From Bacteroidales bacterium (GTDB lineage: Bacteria; Bacteroidota; Bacteroidia; Bacteroidales; F082), in contig WGCY01000049.1 in assembly GCA_015493525.1 (NCBI GenBank), positions 106,035 through 170,034 of the forward strand: 64,000 nt of DNA, written 5' to 3'. The translations under genes were made by a program, and so were the position numbers. The notes below the pieces were generated by a model that worked only from the letters and a program-made list of their open reading frames with translations, ran no database searches and had not been told where the DNA came from. This document shows, in pieces, positions 35,629-45,056 of the stretch; position 1 is the stretch's first letter; every line of letters begins with the position of its first letter.

Positions 35629-36600
35629 GTGAATATTACTGTGTTTTCAAAATCCACAAAGTATCTCTATTTATGTGTTGCAATGTCTGCGGCAGTGGCT
35701 ACATATGGCCAGCAGGCACCGGCTTTTACACAGTATAGTGCGGCTTACATGTTTGTTAATGCAGGATATGCCGGAATGGGGGAAGGGATTTGTGTGAGTG
35801 CCCTGGCCCGCCAACAATGGGCAGGATTTAAAGATGCCGAAGGGAACAAAGTCTCTCCCCAGGATTTTCTGATTAACGCTGATGCCCCCGTGAAAGTAAT
35901 TCATGGCGGAGTAGGTGGTGCCATTATTCAGGATAAACTCGGATTTGAGACCAATGTGGCCATACGGCTTGCCTACGCTTACCACCTCCGGATTTCCGCC
36001 GGAACGTTAGGAATGGGGGTCGGGGTTAACCTTATCAACCGCAATATTGATTTCTCCAAGTTTCATCCCGTACAGCCCAACGACCCTGTTTTGTTAAGTG
36101 CCAAAGAAGGGGCTATGATGTTTGATGGAAATATTGGCTTTTTCTTTCGGGGCAACAGTAATTATTATGTGGGGTTGTCGGCCACAAATATTCTTGAATC
36201 GAAAGGCAAAAATCTGAGTACTTCCGGAACGACTATCCGGTACCAGACAGACCGTACCTTTTACCTGATGGCAGGTTATTCATTTGTATTTCCCAACCAT
36301 CCCCGGTTTGAAATTATCCCCTCTTTGTTAATACAGTCTGATATTGTCTCCACACAATATAATGTATCGGCTGTCGTTAATTACAATAGCAAATTCTGGG
36401 GTGGCGTAAATTATCGCTATCAGGAATCCATCGGATTCATGGCAGGTGTATATTTTAAGCAGTTCCGGTTTGGCTACTCCTATGATATATCAACACTTTC
36501 GATGGGCATTCCCGGCAGCCATGAGATTACCCTGAGTTATTGTTTTAAAATTAAAGTGGACAAGAACAAAACAAAATATAAAAATACAAGGTTTCTGTAA
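35629..36600 (+). CDS. porP: PorP/SprF family type IX secretion membrane protein
   Basis: A 323-residue outer-membrane barrel with a signal peptide (ending ATYGQ) and the family opening PAFTQYSAAYMFVNAGYAG. PorP works with the GldK/N ring in T9SS and, in some species, anchors secreted type B C-terminal-domain proteins. GTG 35629 is the only start that keeps the signal peptide. It is the first gene of the T9SS block; gldK follows after 63 bp. Confidence 0.93.
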   Translation: MNITVFSKSTKYLYLCVAMSAAVATYGQQAPAFTQYSAAYMFVNAGYAGMGEGICVSALARQQWAGFKDAEGNKVSPQDFLINADAPVKVIHGGVGGAIIQDKLGFETNVAIRLAYAYHLRISAGTLGMGVGVNLINRNIDFSKFHPVQPNDPVLLSAKEGAMMFDGNIGFFFRGNSNYYVGLSATNILESKGKNLSTSGTTIRYQTDRTFYLMAGYSFVFPNHPRFEIIPSLLIQSDIVSTQYNVSAVVNYNSKFWGGVNYRYQESIGFMAGVYFKQFRFGYSYDISTLSMGIPGSHEITLSYCFKIKVDKNKTKYKNTRFL

Positions 36601-36663
36601 TGCTTGATGAAGCAGAAAAAACCAAATGATAATAAAAAAATAATAGTAGAGATATAAAATACG

Positions 36664-38031
36664 ATGATAATGAAGAGAAAGTGGTATTTAATTTTGCTTT
36701 CGGTTTTTGCTATAGCGAGTTGTAGTAAATCGAATACTGGTGAATTGGTGGGCGCACGGCCTAAAGCAAAACCATTTTATCAGCCTCATCCCTATGGTAT
36801 GGTTTTTATTCCACAGGGAAGCTTTACCATGGGAGCTGGTGGAGAAGACATAACCCATGGCCATTTAATTCAGCCGAAAACTGTTTCTGTCGGGGCTTTT
36901 TATATGGACCAAACAGAAATTACCAATGATGAGTACCGCCAGTTTGTGGACTGGGTACGCGATTCCATTGCACGTACACTTCTTGGCGATGTGCGGCCCA
37001 ACGATTATCTTATCGAAACAAATGCCAAAACAGGAGAAACCTATGATCCGCCCAAGCTGAACTGGAAAACAAAACTTGACTGGAACAGCCAGGACCAGGA
37101 TGTGCGGGATGCACTGAATGCAATGTACCTTCCTGAAAATGAACGTTTTTTCCGCCATAAGGAAATCGACAGCCGAAAATTAATTTATTCTTATTACTGG
37201 GTTGACCTGCATGCTGCTGCCATGGACAATCTTCGCCAGAGAACCCGGTCTAACCAGGGAAACATCCCTCCGCACAACCGTTCGGCTTATGTACACAACG
37301 AAACCATTAGCGTCTATCCCGATACGTTGTGCTGGATAGCCGATTTTACCTACTCATTTAACGACCCGTTGACAGAGAAATATTTTTCTCATCCGGCATA
37401 CGACCATTATCCTGTTGTCGGCGTAAACTGGAACCAGGCACGTGCCTTTTGTGTATGGCGCACGGAATTGTTGAACAATGCCCTGGCGAAGAAAAAAGGA
37501 GGTGTCGTCTTATCAGAATTCAGGCTTCCCACAGAAGCCGAATGGGAATGGGCCGCACGGGGAGGAAACCAATTGAACCCTTACCCATGGGGAGGTCCGT
37601 ACACACGTAACGTACAGGGCTGTTTTCTGGCCAACTTTAAACCTTTGCGTGGCGATTATAATGCAGATGGTGGCCTGCGTACTACTATTGTCGGGCATTA
37701 TCCTCCCAATAGTTTTAATTTGTATGATATGGCCGGAAATGTTTCCGAATGGACAAACAGTGCCTACGACCCGTCATCCTACAATATTATCTGGGACATG
37801 AACCCCAATTACACATACAATGCAAAAAAGGATGATCCGCCTGCCATGAAACGAAAAGTTATCCGCGGTGGTTCATGGAAAGATATTGCTTATTACCTTG
37901 AAGTTACCACAAGGGCTTACGAATATCAGGATACTGCAAAATCATACATCGGTTTTCGCTGCATCCAGCCTTACCTTGGCAGGGGTGAGAATGATGGTAA
38001 GTCTAAAAATGCTTCCAGGGTTTATCATTAA
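36664..38031 (+). CDS. gldK: T9SS lipoprotein GldK/PorK
   Basis: A 455-residue outer-membrane lipoprotein (lipobox ending at Cys20, AIASC) with a formylglycine-generating-enzyme-like (FGE-sulfatase) fold: MVFIPQGSFTMGAGG, PVVGVNWNQARAFC, LPTEAEWEWAARGG and RGGSWKD. In T9SS it is not an enzyme but forms the periplasmic ring with GldN. It is in order with gldL, gldM and gldN. Confidence 0.95.
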   Translation: MIMKRKWYLILLSVFAIASCSKSNTGELVGARPKAKPFYQPHPYGMVFIPQGSFTMGAGGEDITHGHLIQPKTVSVGAFYMDQTEITNDEYRQFVDWVRDSIARTLLGDVRPNDYLIETNAKTGETYDPPKLNWKTKLDWNSQDQDVRDALNAMYLPENERFFRHKEIDSRKLIYSYYWVDLHAAAMDNLRQRTRSNQGNIPPHNRSAYVHNETISVYPDTLCWIADFTYSFNDPLTEKYFSHPAYDHYPVVGVNWNQARAFCVWRTELLNNALAKKKGGVVLSEFRLPTEAEWEWAARGGNQLNPYPWGGPYTRNVQGCFLANFKPLRGDYNADGGLRTTIVGHYPPNSFNLYDMAGNVSEWTNSAYDPSSYNIIWDMNPNYTYNAKKDDPPAMKRKVIRGGSWKDIAYYLEVTTRAYEYQDTAKSYIGFRCIQPYLGRGENDGKSKNASRVYH

Positions 38032-38070
38032 CCTTAAATAAAAATAAACAAACCTTAATACAATAAAATT

Positions 38071-39075
38071 ATGAAATTTTCTGAATTTAACAAAACACCA
38101 TTTTATCGCAATATGATGGCGAAAGTTTATGGTCTGGGGGCTTCTGTTGTTTTAATGGGTGCTCTCTTTAAGATAAACCATTATGGCGGTGCCGACATTA
38201 TGCTGATGGTTGGTCTGGGAACAGAAGCCCTTATTTTTGCTTTGTCTGCCTTTGAGGACCCACACGTTGAGCCTGACTGGAGTATGGTTTATCCGGAATT
38301 GACCAGTATGTATCATCCCGATAAAGGCGATGTTGTCGGGAAAAAAGCAGGTTCTCCCACCCAGCAGTTGGATGAAATGTTGCGCAAAGTCAATGTTGAT
38401 GAAGAAGTTATTGAAAGATTGGGCGCAGGGATGGAAAAACTATCAAAAAATGCTGAGAGCCTGGCAGATGTTACTGATGCTGCTGCCGCTACTGAAGATT
38501 TTTCCATAAATATGAAACAGGCAGGCCAGACCGCCCAGCGTCTCGGTGAAGTTATGAACGATGGCGTAGAGGCTTCAGAAAATCATGTTCAGAATATTAG
38601 CACGGCGAATAAAAATGCCGAGATACTTTCTAATGCATATGTTCAGACAGCTGATATCCTTAAAGGTAATATGGATTCTTCTGAAGAGTTTGTGGGATTT
38701 GTTAAACAAGCTTCTGCTTCTGCAAAGAACCTGGCAGAGAATTTTGAGAAATCGGCAAAAGCACTTGACGAATCAGCTGAAGCACTTAACTTTTCTTCTG
38801 TTAACAGCGACGAATATAATGCCCGGGTAAAAGAAATTGCTGAAAACCTGGCAGCCCTTAATACAATCTATGAAACCCAGTTGAGAGATTCGCAAAAGAG
38901 TATGGAAAATTCCAATAAAATGGATAGTACCGTTAATAACCTGCTGGAATCTTTGGATAAATCCACATCACAAACGGGTGTATTTATTGAGCAAATGGAG
39001 CTTCTTACCAAGCGGATGGAATCTTTGAATAAGGTGTATGGCAATATGCTGAATGCTATGAATATTCAAGGATAG
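38071..39075 (+). CDS. gldL: T9SS motor protein GldL/PorL
   Basis: A 334-residue inner-membrane protein with two N-terminal helices (about residues 15-33 and 41-60) and a long cytoplasmic helical domain rich in Ala/Asn/Ser. The membrane helices carry Lys34 and Glu52; a buried glutamate of GldL is known to take part in proton-driven rotation with GldM. It powers T9SS and, where present, gliding. The gene is 39 bp after gldK and 44 bp before gldM. Confidence 0.95.
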   Translation: MKFSEFNKTPFYRNMMAKVYGLGASVVLMGALFKINHYGGADIMLMVGLGTEALIFALSAFEDPHVEPDWSMVYPELTSMYHPDKGDVVGKKAGSPTQQLDEMLRKVNVDEEVIERLGAGMEKLSKNAESLADVTDAAAATEDFSINMKQAGQTAQRLGEVMNDGVEASENHVQNISTANKNAEILSNAYVQTADILKGNMDSSEEFVGFVKQASASAKNLAENFEKSAKALDESAEALNFSSVNSDEYNARVKEIAENLAALNTIYETQLRDSQKSMENSNKMDSTVNNLLESLDKSTSQTGVFIEQMELLTKRMESLNKVYGNMLNAMNIQG

Positions 39076-39119
39076 ATTTTATGAATTTATTCCATTACAA
39101 ATTTAAAAAAGAGATATAA

Positions 39120-40808
39120 ATGGCTGGATATAAAGAAACTCCACGGCAGAAAATGATTGCCATGATGTATTTGGTACTTTATGCCCTCTTGGCATTAAAC
39201 GTATCAAAACAGGTATTGGACGCCTTTTTAGTGGTCAACGAAAATATTGAGAGCACCAATACCAGCTTAAGCTCTAAAATTGCCGCTACCTACGATCGTT
39301 TTGAAACGCAATATCAGTTGAAAAAAGAAAAAGTAGGCCCCTTCTGGAAGAAAGCCCAGGCCATTAGAAAAGAGTCCGATGCCATGGTGAAGTACCTGCA
39401 ACATCTTAAACTGAAACTTGTTGAGGTATCGGAAAGAAAAGACTCTGCTTTTGTTATGAACCATTATTATTTTGATACCCTGGTTCCCGATGTGTTTCAT
39501 CCAGGTGAAATGAAAAAGGTCAAAGAACTTAACCTGCGTATTGTCCCTACCAAAGACCGTTACAACGATGTTACCAACTATCTGGTTGGGCAGGGAATTT
39601 CTAAAAAAGGTGAGGCTTATGTGCTAAGCCGGAAAATGAATGATTTCAGGAACCATGTTATAAAACTTATGCATCTGCCTCAAAATACAACTAAAGTGGG
39701 TCTGGTAACCAATTACCTGGGAAATCATAAAATCATATATCGTAATGCAGACAGACAAAAGCAGGATTGGGAGAACCATAATTTCTATTATACTATTCTT
39801 GCAGCTGACATTACCCTGGTAAATAAGATTGTTTCTGAAGTGAAAATGTCCGAATTTGATGTGCTGAACTATCTTTTTAGCTCTATTACGGCAAAAGATT
39901 ATAAATTTGGCCATGTCGAAGCCAAGGTTATTCCAACCAGCACTTACGTACTTGAGGGAAACACGTATAAAGCCCAGGTATTGATAGCTGCCTATGATGT
40001 CAAGTCGAAACCCACTGTCCGTATTTTAGCAGGTGCCGATTCCATTACAGACGAAAATATCGGTAGAACAAAATTGGTTCAGGGGAGAGCAGGTTTGGTC
40101 AATATTGAGTTCCCTGCTAAAAAACAGGGTATTCAAAAGTATGCCGGAATTATAGAAATGATAGATCCTGCCACCAACCAAACTGTAAAGTATAATTTCA
40201 ATGGTAAATACATTGTAGCTCCCCCCTCCTTAACGGTGGCCCCGCTTAAAATGAATGTCTTCTACATCGGTGTTGAGAATCCTGTTTCTATTACGGCACC
40301 AGGCTTCAGCCCTGACCAGATTCATCCGCACATCTCCGCTGGTAAACTTTACAAGAAAAAAAATTCATGGTTTGTTATGCTTAAGCATGCTGTTCCCGGT
40401 AACAAAGTTTATGTCTCGGCTACAGCGGAAGTTGATGGCAAAACGGTTTCGCTGGGGAAATCGGAATTCCGGATTAAAATGGTACCCGACCCGACTGCCG
40501 AAATTGGCGGGATGTCCAATGGTAAAATTGACAAAGGACTGTTGCTGGCATCGGGAGGTATTATTCCCGATATGAAAGATTTCTTATTTGGAGGGTATAA
40601 TTTTACCATTCTTTCATATTCTTTCATTACATTCATCAACGGTGACCTGGTTAAAAAACATGTAAGGGGGAAACTCTTTAATGAAGCGGTCAAAAATATT
40701 ATCCGTAACAGCCGGCATCAGCAAAGGGTGTTTTTTGAAAATATCCAGGCCAAAGGACCGGATGGTATTGTAAGGACCTTAAATCCTGTTAACTTAGAAA
40801 TAAAATAG
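39120..40808 (+). CDS. gldM: T9SS motor/shaft protein GldM/PorM
   Basis: A 562-residue protein with one N-terminal membrane helix (MIAMMYLVLYALLALNVSK) and a long periplasmic part made of a helical domain and several beta domains ending in PNPVNLEIK-like strands. Dimeric GldM inside the GldL ring transmits torque from the inner membrane to the GldKN ring. The start motif MAGYKETPRQKMI is typical. Confidence 0.96.
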   Translation: MAGYKETPRQKMIAMMYLVLYALLALNVSKQVLDAFLVVNENIESTNTSLSSKIAATYDRFETQYQLKKEKVGPFWKKAQAIRKESDAMVKYLQHLKLKLVEVSERKDSAFVMNHYYFDTLVPDVFHPGEMKKVKELNLRIVPTKDRYNDVTNYLVGQGISKKGEAYVLSRKMNDFRNHVIKLMHLPQNTTKVGLVTNYLGNHKIIYRNADRQKQDWENHNFYYTILAADITLVNKIVSEVKMSEFDVLNYLFSSITAKDYKFGHVEAKVIPTSTYVLEGNTYKAQVLIAAYDVKSKPTVRILAGADSITDENIGRTKLVQGRAGLVNIEFPAKKQGIQKYAGIIEMIDPATNQTVKYNFNGKYIVAPPSLTVAPLKMNVFYIGVENPVSITAPGFSPDQIHPHISAGKLYKKKNSWFVMLKHAVPGNKVYVSATAEVDGKTVSLGKSEFRIKMVPDPTAEIGGMSNGKIDKGLLLASGGIIPDMKDFLFGGYNFTILSYSFITFINGDLVKKHVRGKLFNEAVKNIIRNSRHQQRVFFENIQAKGPDGIVRTLNPVNLEIK

Positions 40809-40813
40809 AGACT

Positions 40814-41665
40814 ATGAAAAAATTAATTCAATCTGTTTTTTTGATCTTTTTGTTTGTTGCCCCATCTCTCTCATTCGGACAGATTGCTGCAAACTCTCCG
40901 GACGATGGGCTTTATAAAAATCAGGGGATAGTGAATAAAACGCCCATGCCCCTGCCACCGGTTCGTAAAGCAGATGTTATGTGGTTCAAAAGGATTTGGT
41001 GTACGATAGATTTTCATGAGAAAATAAACAATGTATTTTATTTCCCGACAGTACCGCAACAGAACTGGAAATCGTTTATCACGGTAATAATGGATGCATT
41101 GCGTCAGGGCCAAATAACAGCTTATGAGATAAACAGTGATGGGACCGATGAACTGAGGACCCCCATTACGTACAGGCAAATTATTGATCAGTATAAAGAT
41201 ACGATGAGCAGGAAGATGAAAAGTGCCTACACAGGCAATGATACCATCGTGAAATATTATCATCATTTTGACCCGACACAGGTTACCCGCCTGCGCCTGA
41301 AAGAGGACTGGTATTTCGATTCCAAGCGATCGGAAATGATGGTGCGTATCGAAGCTTTGTGCCCTGTAATAACAAAACAGCTGAGCGATGGACAGGAATC
41401 CAAGCAGCCGATGTTCTGGATTTCATATGCCGATGCCCGAAAAGTATTGGCTAAAAACCTGGCTTTTAATCCGGCAAATTCAGCGGCACGACTGAGTTAT
41501 GATGATATCTTTATTAAACGACTTTTTGAAAGTTTCATTTACAAAGAACAAAATACATTTGACCGCCGTATCAATGCCTATGCAACGGGTGTAGATGCTA
41601 TCAGGGAATCAGACCGGATTAAAAAGGATATGTTTAATTTTGAACAATATCTTTGGCAGTATTAA
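40814..41665 (+). CDS. gldN: T9SS periplasmic protein GldN/PorN
   Basis: A 283-residue exported protein with a signal peptide (ending SLSFGQ). It has the DMM-type family core (VMWFKRIWCTIDFHEKINN) and the C-terminal ESFIYKEQNTFDRRIN segment. It pairs with GldK in the outer-membrane ring of T9SS. It starts 5 bp after gldM. The operon ends here; the next gene is convergent. Confidence 0.95.
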   Translation: MKKLIQSVFLIFLFVAPSLSFGQIAANSPDDGLYKNQGIVNKTPMPLPPVRKADVMWFKRIWCTIDFHEKINNVFYFPTVPQQNWKSFITVIMDALRQGQITAYEINSDGTDELRTPITYRQIIDQYKDTMSRKMKSAYTGNDTIVKYYHHFDPTQVTRLRLKEDWYFDSKRSEMMVRIEALCPVITKQLSDGQESKQPMFWISYADARKVLAKNLAFNPANSAARLSYDDIFIKRLFESFIYKEQNTFDRRINAYATGVDAIRESDRIKKDMFNFEQYLWQY

Positions 41666-41702
41666 TCCGTAAAGGATATTCCGGTTTTCTTAATTATTAG
41701 AC

Positions 41703-42389
41703 TTAAAAATTAAAATAATAAGCCGGGACGTATTTGTATTTTTTGGAAACATTTATCACCAGCTGTATCATGGGAATACCGGCCCACAGCCAGGTGCCTT
41801 TCCGGTTTTCCACCCCTATGAAGTAACTGAAATTCAGTGTGTGCTTTTCATCGAATTTATAAGTTACCCCCGGCCCGACACGGATGTATTGAAACCCGTT
41901 CCAATCGGACCACCAGCGGTAAATAAACCCACCCACCAGCGTGGTAATAATCTTTTCTTTGATGGGGTAATTTAAAAAAACCACTTCGCGGGCCGCATTG
42001 CCAATCTTTCCGTGGCTGTCCACATCCAACTGCCATTTTACCTGGTTGACAAACTGTACTTTGGATGTGGTTTTTTTATACAGGGCACCTAACCCCAGCC
42101 GGTATTCCGTCCGGTCGGGTTTTACGGTAAAACGAAAATCCGGAACAAATTCAAAATGTTTGGAAAACATGTAGCTTGACACAAACTCGATGTACCAGTT
42201 ATCCAGATGCTGAAAGTTGTCTTTGAGACGTACCTGCATTTCCAGCGAGTATTTCCATTTGTATTTGCCGAAAGCCACTTTGTTGCCCAGATAAGCCTGG
42301 TTGTCCCAACCGGTGTTTTCCTGTGCCATGGCCCCTGTTGTTGCAAACAGAAAAAAAACAAAAAGGAGATATTTGTATTTACGATTCAT
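41703..42389 (-). CDS. DUF2490 family outer-membrane beta-barrel protein
   Basis: A 228-residue protein with a signal peptide (ending GAMAQ) and a small predicted barrel. The WDNQAYLGNKVAFGKYKWKY opening and the late WLWAGIPMIQLV strand suit DUF2490, a Bacteroidota family of unknown function. The start at 42389 is chosen over 42407 because it begins the signal peptide (MNRKYKYLLF). It follows the HdeD-like gene on the same strand. Confidence 0.75.
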   Translation of the reverse strand: MNRKYKYLLFVFFLFATTGAMAQENTGWDNQAYLGNKVAFGKYKWKYSLEMQVRLKDNFQHLDNWYIEFVSSYMFSKHFEFVPDFRFTVKPDRTEYRLGLGALYKKTTSKVQFVNQVKWQLDVDSHGKIGNAAREVVFLNYPIKEKIITTLVGGFIYRWWSDWNGFQYIRVGPGVTYKFDEKHTLNFSYFIGVENRKGTWLWAGIPMIQLVINVSKKYKYVPAYYFNF

Positions 42390-42407
42390 AACTCTGAATC
42401 CAGTCAC

Positions 42408-42956
42408 CTATCCTTCCATTTGCCTGAAGAAATTCTTCATCTTCATGGCTATGATTATTAAAACGGTCCCAACCACAATGGCCAGTATCCCAGTGAGTAC
42501 CAAAACAAACACGGCTGCCTGAAAGGGGTTGAAAAACAACACTACGCCAAAAAGCAATGTAAGCCCGCCGTTGATGAGCAGGGTATTCTTCCCGTTTAAA
42601 TCGGGAGATACTTTAAAGGCAAAATAAAGTTGTAACAAACCAATGAGCACCGCCCAGCTGCCAATAACGATGACAAAAACTTTCAGCGATTGCTGGGTAT
42701 AGAATGTGAGCAGGACACCAATAATAATCAGGACAATGGTTTCCACCAGGTCGGTGCCGTAACCCAGGCCGTTGCGGATATTCAGGACAACCCCCACAAG
42801 CATGGCAATACCAAGCAGCAAAATGATAATGCCAAAGTAGGTAACAATGGTAATGAGTGTGGGGCCCGGAACAAAAATGGCCAGCACACCAAAAATAAGG
42901 GCAATAACACCATTGGCGGCCAACGTGGCCCACCGTTGAGAAATATCTGTTTTCAT
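42408..42956 (-). CDS. HdeD family (DUF308) membrane protein
   Basis: A 182-residue protein with six hydrophobic helices in three pairs, the DUF308/HdeD layout (ALIFGVLAIFVPGPTLITIV opening). HdeD is linked to acid and envelope stress in E. coli; the role here is unknown. It lies 18 bp upstream of the DUF2490 gene, so the two are probably one unit. The start at 42956 (MKTDISQRW) fits the family better than 42992. Confidence 0.85.
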   Translation of the reverse strand: MKTDISQRWATLAANGVIALIFGVLAIFVPGPTLITIVTYFGIIILLLGIAMLVGVVLNIRNGLGYGTDLVETIVLIIIGVLLTFYTQQSLKVFVIVIGSWAVLIGLLQLYFAFKVSPDLNGKNTLLINGGLTLLFGVVLFFNPFQAAVFVLVLTGILAIVVGTVLIIIAMKMKNFFRQMEG

Positions 42957-43047
42957 CTGTTTTTTTGGGGTAAAGGTAAAAAACTTTTCCAACGGTTTTT
43001 TCTTAAAAATTCAGTAAGTTTACCCCATAATTATAAAATACAAAATT

Positions 43048-43692
43048 ATGAAGCATACTTTATTGTCCGGAATTATTTTAGCTTTACTGGCTGTGGTAGG
43101 ATATGTACCGGCAAAGGCACAGCATGCCTTATCCTCTTCGCAGTTGGCCACTGCCCGTAAAAAAGCAGTTGCAGAAGCGGCCATGTACCAAAAAAAAGGA
43201 TTCAAAGTTTATCATTCTTCGGCAGGTATGCAGACTTTGATTGAGAATTTTTACAAGGATACTTACAGGGAAATCAGTCCCGGCCAAAGGGTTTATCTGT
43301 GGGCCATGAGCACCGGAAAATCTTCCACTGCTACCGGTGCGGAAACGCAGGCACTGCAAAAGGCCAAAAAACACCTGCCCGGCCTTGTCCTGATGTATTT
43401 CAACGCATGGACTTCCGCCAATACCAACCTGTCCGAAAGTGATAAAAAGCTAATGACAAGTGCGATAAATAAAGCCGAAAGCGGCATTAACGACAAAATA
43501 ATGGCGTTGCCACCCAACAAAAAGGTTACTTTTATCAAAAGCAAAAAGGGCCAATATCAGGCAGCAGTACGGGTTTTGTACAAACAGCTTCCCCTGCGCG
43601 AGCTGGCCAGGACGGAAATAAAAAAGCAACTTCGCAAATCGACCCACTGGCCCGAAAGTAAAATGGACCAATCACTTCATTTCGAAAAATAA
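43048..43692 (+). CDS. Exported protein of unknown function
   Basis: A 214-residue protein with a signal peptide (ending PAKAQ). The mature part is Lys/Ala-rich and mostly helical, without cysteines or a recognised domain. It resembles other small exported proteins of Bacteroidota in general character only. It stands alone, divergent from the HdeD-like gene, with a large gap behind it. Confidence 0.7.
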   Translation: MKHTLLSGIILALLAVVGYVPAKAQHALSSSQLATARKKAVAEAAMYQKKGFKVYHSSAGMQTLIENFYKDTYREISPGQRVYLWAMSTGKSSTATGAETQALQKAKKHLPGLVLMYFNAWTSANTNLSESDKKLMTSAINKAESGINDKIMALPPNKKVTFIKSKKGQYQAAVRVLYKQLPLRELARTEIKKQLRKSTHWPESKMDQSLHFEK

Positions 43693-43918
43693 CGGCTACC
43701 GGCAATATTTTTCTCCCGTTTTACTTTTCGCTGTTTGTGCCACATCCAACCTGTCCCCGAAATAATTTATATTAATTCAAAATATTAACGAGATAAAAAT
43801 TGCCGATAAGAAACAAACCGCGTTTTCCATCTGGTTGTGTCAGTTAACAAGTTGAACCTAAACTGATAAAAGCCAATGACGTTTCATTGTGAAAAATGTC
43901 GCTAATCCATTCTTAAAT

Positions 43919-43949
43919 GCTAATTTATTTATATCAATGATAAATTAGC
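43919..43949. promoter_or_regulatory. Perfect inverted repeat, candidate operator
   Basis: GCTAATTTAT (43919-43928) and ATAAATTAGC (43940-43949) are exact inverted copies with an 11-bp spacer, about 45 bp upstream of the -7 box. A dimeric regulator could bind here. It is AT-rich and lacks a U-run, so it is not a terminator for the preceding gene. Confidence 0.5.
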
Positions 43950-43991
43950 CGGCGATATATAAAGGAAGACGCTATATCATACCATTTTCTA

Positions 43992-43999
43992 TATTTTTG
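43992..43999 (+). promoter_or_regulatory. -7 box of the respiratory operon
   Basis: TATTTTTG matches TAnnTTTG, 39 bp upstream of the first ATG (44038). No clear TTTG at -33, which would fit an activator-dependent promoter. Confidence 0.4.
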
Positions 44000-44037
44000 C
44001 CACATCTTTTAAAAGCAATAATACAAAAACGTACGTT

Positions 44038-45036
44038 ATGGACTTATCAGTCAGTTATTTAGGGTTGAAACTTAAATCACCTGTTGTAGTAGGTAGTTCC
44101 GGCCTGACAGCTTCGGTGGCCAATCTGAAAAAGATTGAAAACAGCGGAGCCGGTGCAGTTGTTTTAAAATCTATCTTTGAAGAAGAAATCTACAACGAAT
44201 ACCGTAGCATTCTGGAAAAGGAAAAAGACATGGAGTTTCCCGATGTCCGGTTTCTCGACTATTACGATTACAAAATCAAAGATGATAACATTAAAAAATA
44301 TTTGGGCCTGGTCCGGGAAGCCAAAGAAGCGTTAGATATTCCTGTTATCGCCAGCATTAACTGTGTCAGTTCGTGGGAATGGAGTTTCTTCGCCAAAAAG
44401 CTGGAAGATGCCGGTGCAGATGCCATTGAAGTGAACCTTTTCATTCTCCCTTCCGATTTTTCAAAGAGCTGTTCGGATATTGAAGAAACCTATTTGTCCA
44501 TTCTTGGAAAAATCAAAGCGGCCGTTTCCATTCCGGTTGCCGCCAAGCTGAGTTACTATTTTGCCGATCTCGCTGCCTTTGTCAAAAGGGTTTCCGAAAG
44601 TGGTGTGGATGGTTTGGTGTTGTTCAACCGCTTTTTCCATCCCGATTTCGATATTGACAATTTTAAAGTAATTCCCTCCAACGTACTCAGCCGTTCTTCC
44701 GATTTGGCCATTTCATTGCGTTGGATGTCCATTCTTTCGGGCCGTATGGGATGTGATTTGATTGCCTCCACCGGTGTGCACGACGGGGCATCTGTCATCA
44801 AAGAAATTCTGGCCGGTGCCGATGCCGTTCAGGTGGTTTCCTCACTGTATAAAAACGGTATTGAGTTTGTTTCGGACATGCTCCAGGATGTAAAAGAGTG
44901 GATGGCAAAACATGAATTTGAAAAACTGGATGATTTCCGTGGCAAAATGAGCCAGGTGAACAGTCCGAACCCTGCCGAGTACGAAAGGGTCCAGTTTATG
45001 AAATACTTTGAAGGAAAAAAATACAACTTAGGATAA
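44038..45036 (+). CDS. Dihydroorotate dehydrogenase-like FMN protein
   Basis: A 332-residue TIM-barrel protein of the PyrD superfamily (SPVVVGSSGLTASVANLKKI, ASINCVSSWEWSFFAKKL, DAGADAIEVNLF, and a C-terminal phosphate-binding ASTGVHDGASVIKEI). It is read with the respiratory operon, 20 bp before mnhE. True PyrD is not certain: such paralogues occur beside oxidoreductase genes in anaerobes and may use another substrate. FMN binding is expected; it has no membrane segment. Confidence 0.8.
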   Translation: MDLSVSYLGLKLKSPVVVGSSGLTASVANLKKIENSGAGAVVLKSIFEEEIYNEYRSILEKEKDMEFPDVRFLDYYDYKIKDDNIKKYLGLVREAKEALDIPVIASINCVSSWEWSFFAKKLEDAGADAIEVNLFILPSDFSKSCSDIEETYLSILGKIKAAVSIPVAAKLSYYFADLAAFVKRVSESGVDGLVLFNRFFHPDFDIDNFKVIPSNVLSRSSDLAISLRWMSILSGRMGCDLIASTGVHDGASVIKEILAGADAVQVVSSLYKNGIEFVSDMLQDVKEWMAKHEFEKLDDFRGKMSQVNSPNPAEYERVQFMKYFEGKKYNLG

Positions 45037-45056
45037 ATCCTTAAAAAATTAACTTT

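Larger units (their letters stand above)
43693..44037. other. 345-bp upstream region of the respiratory operon
   Basis: No gene was seen here. It holds a perfect inverted repeat at 43919-43949 and a TATTTTTG -7 box at 43992-43999 before the dihydroorotate-dehydrogenase-like gene. A TTGTGAA half-site also occurs near 43887. The region is therefore probably the control region of the operon. Confidence 0.5.
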
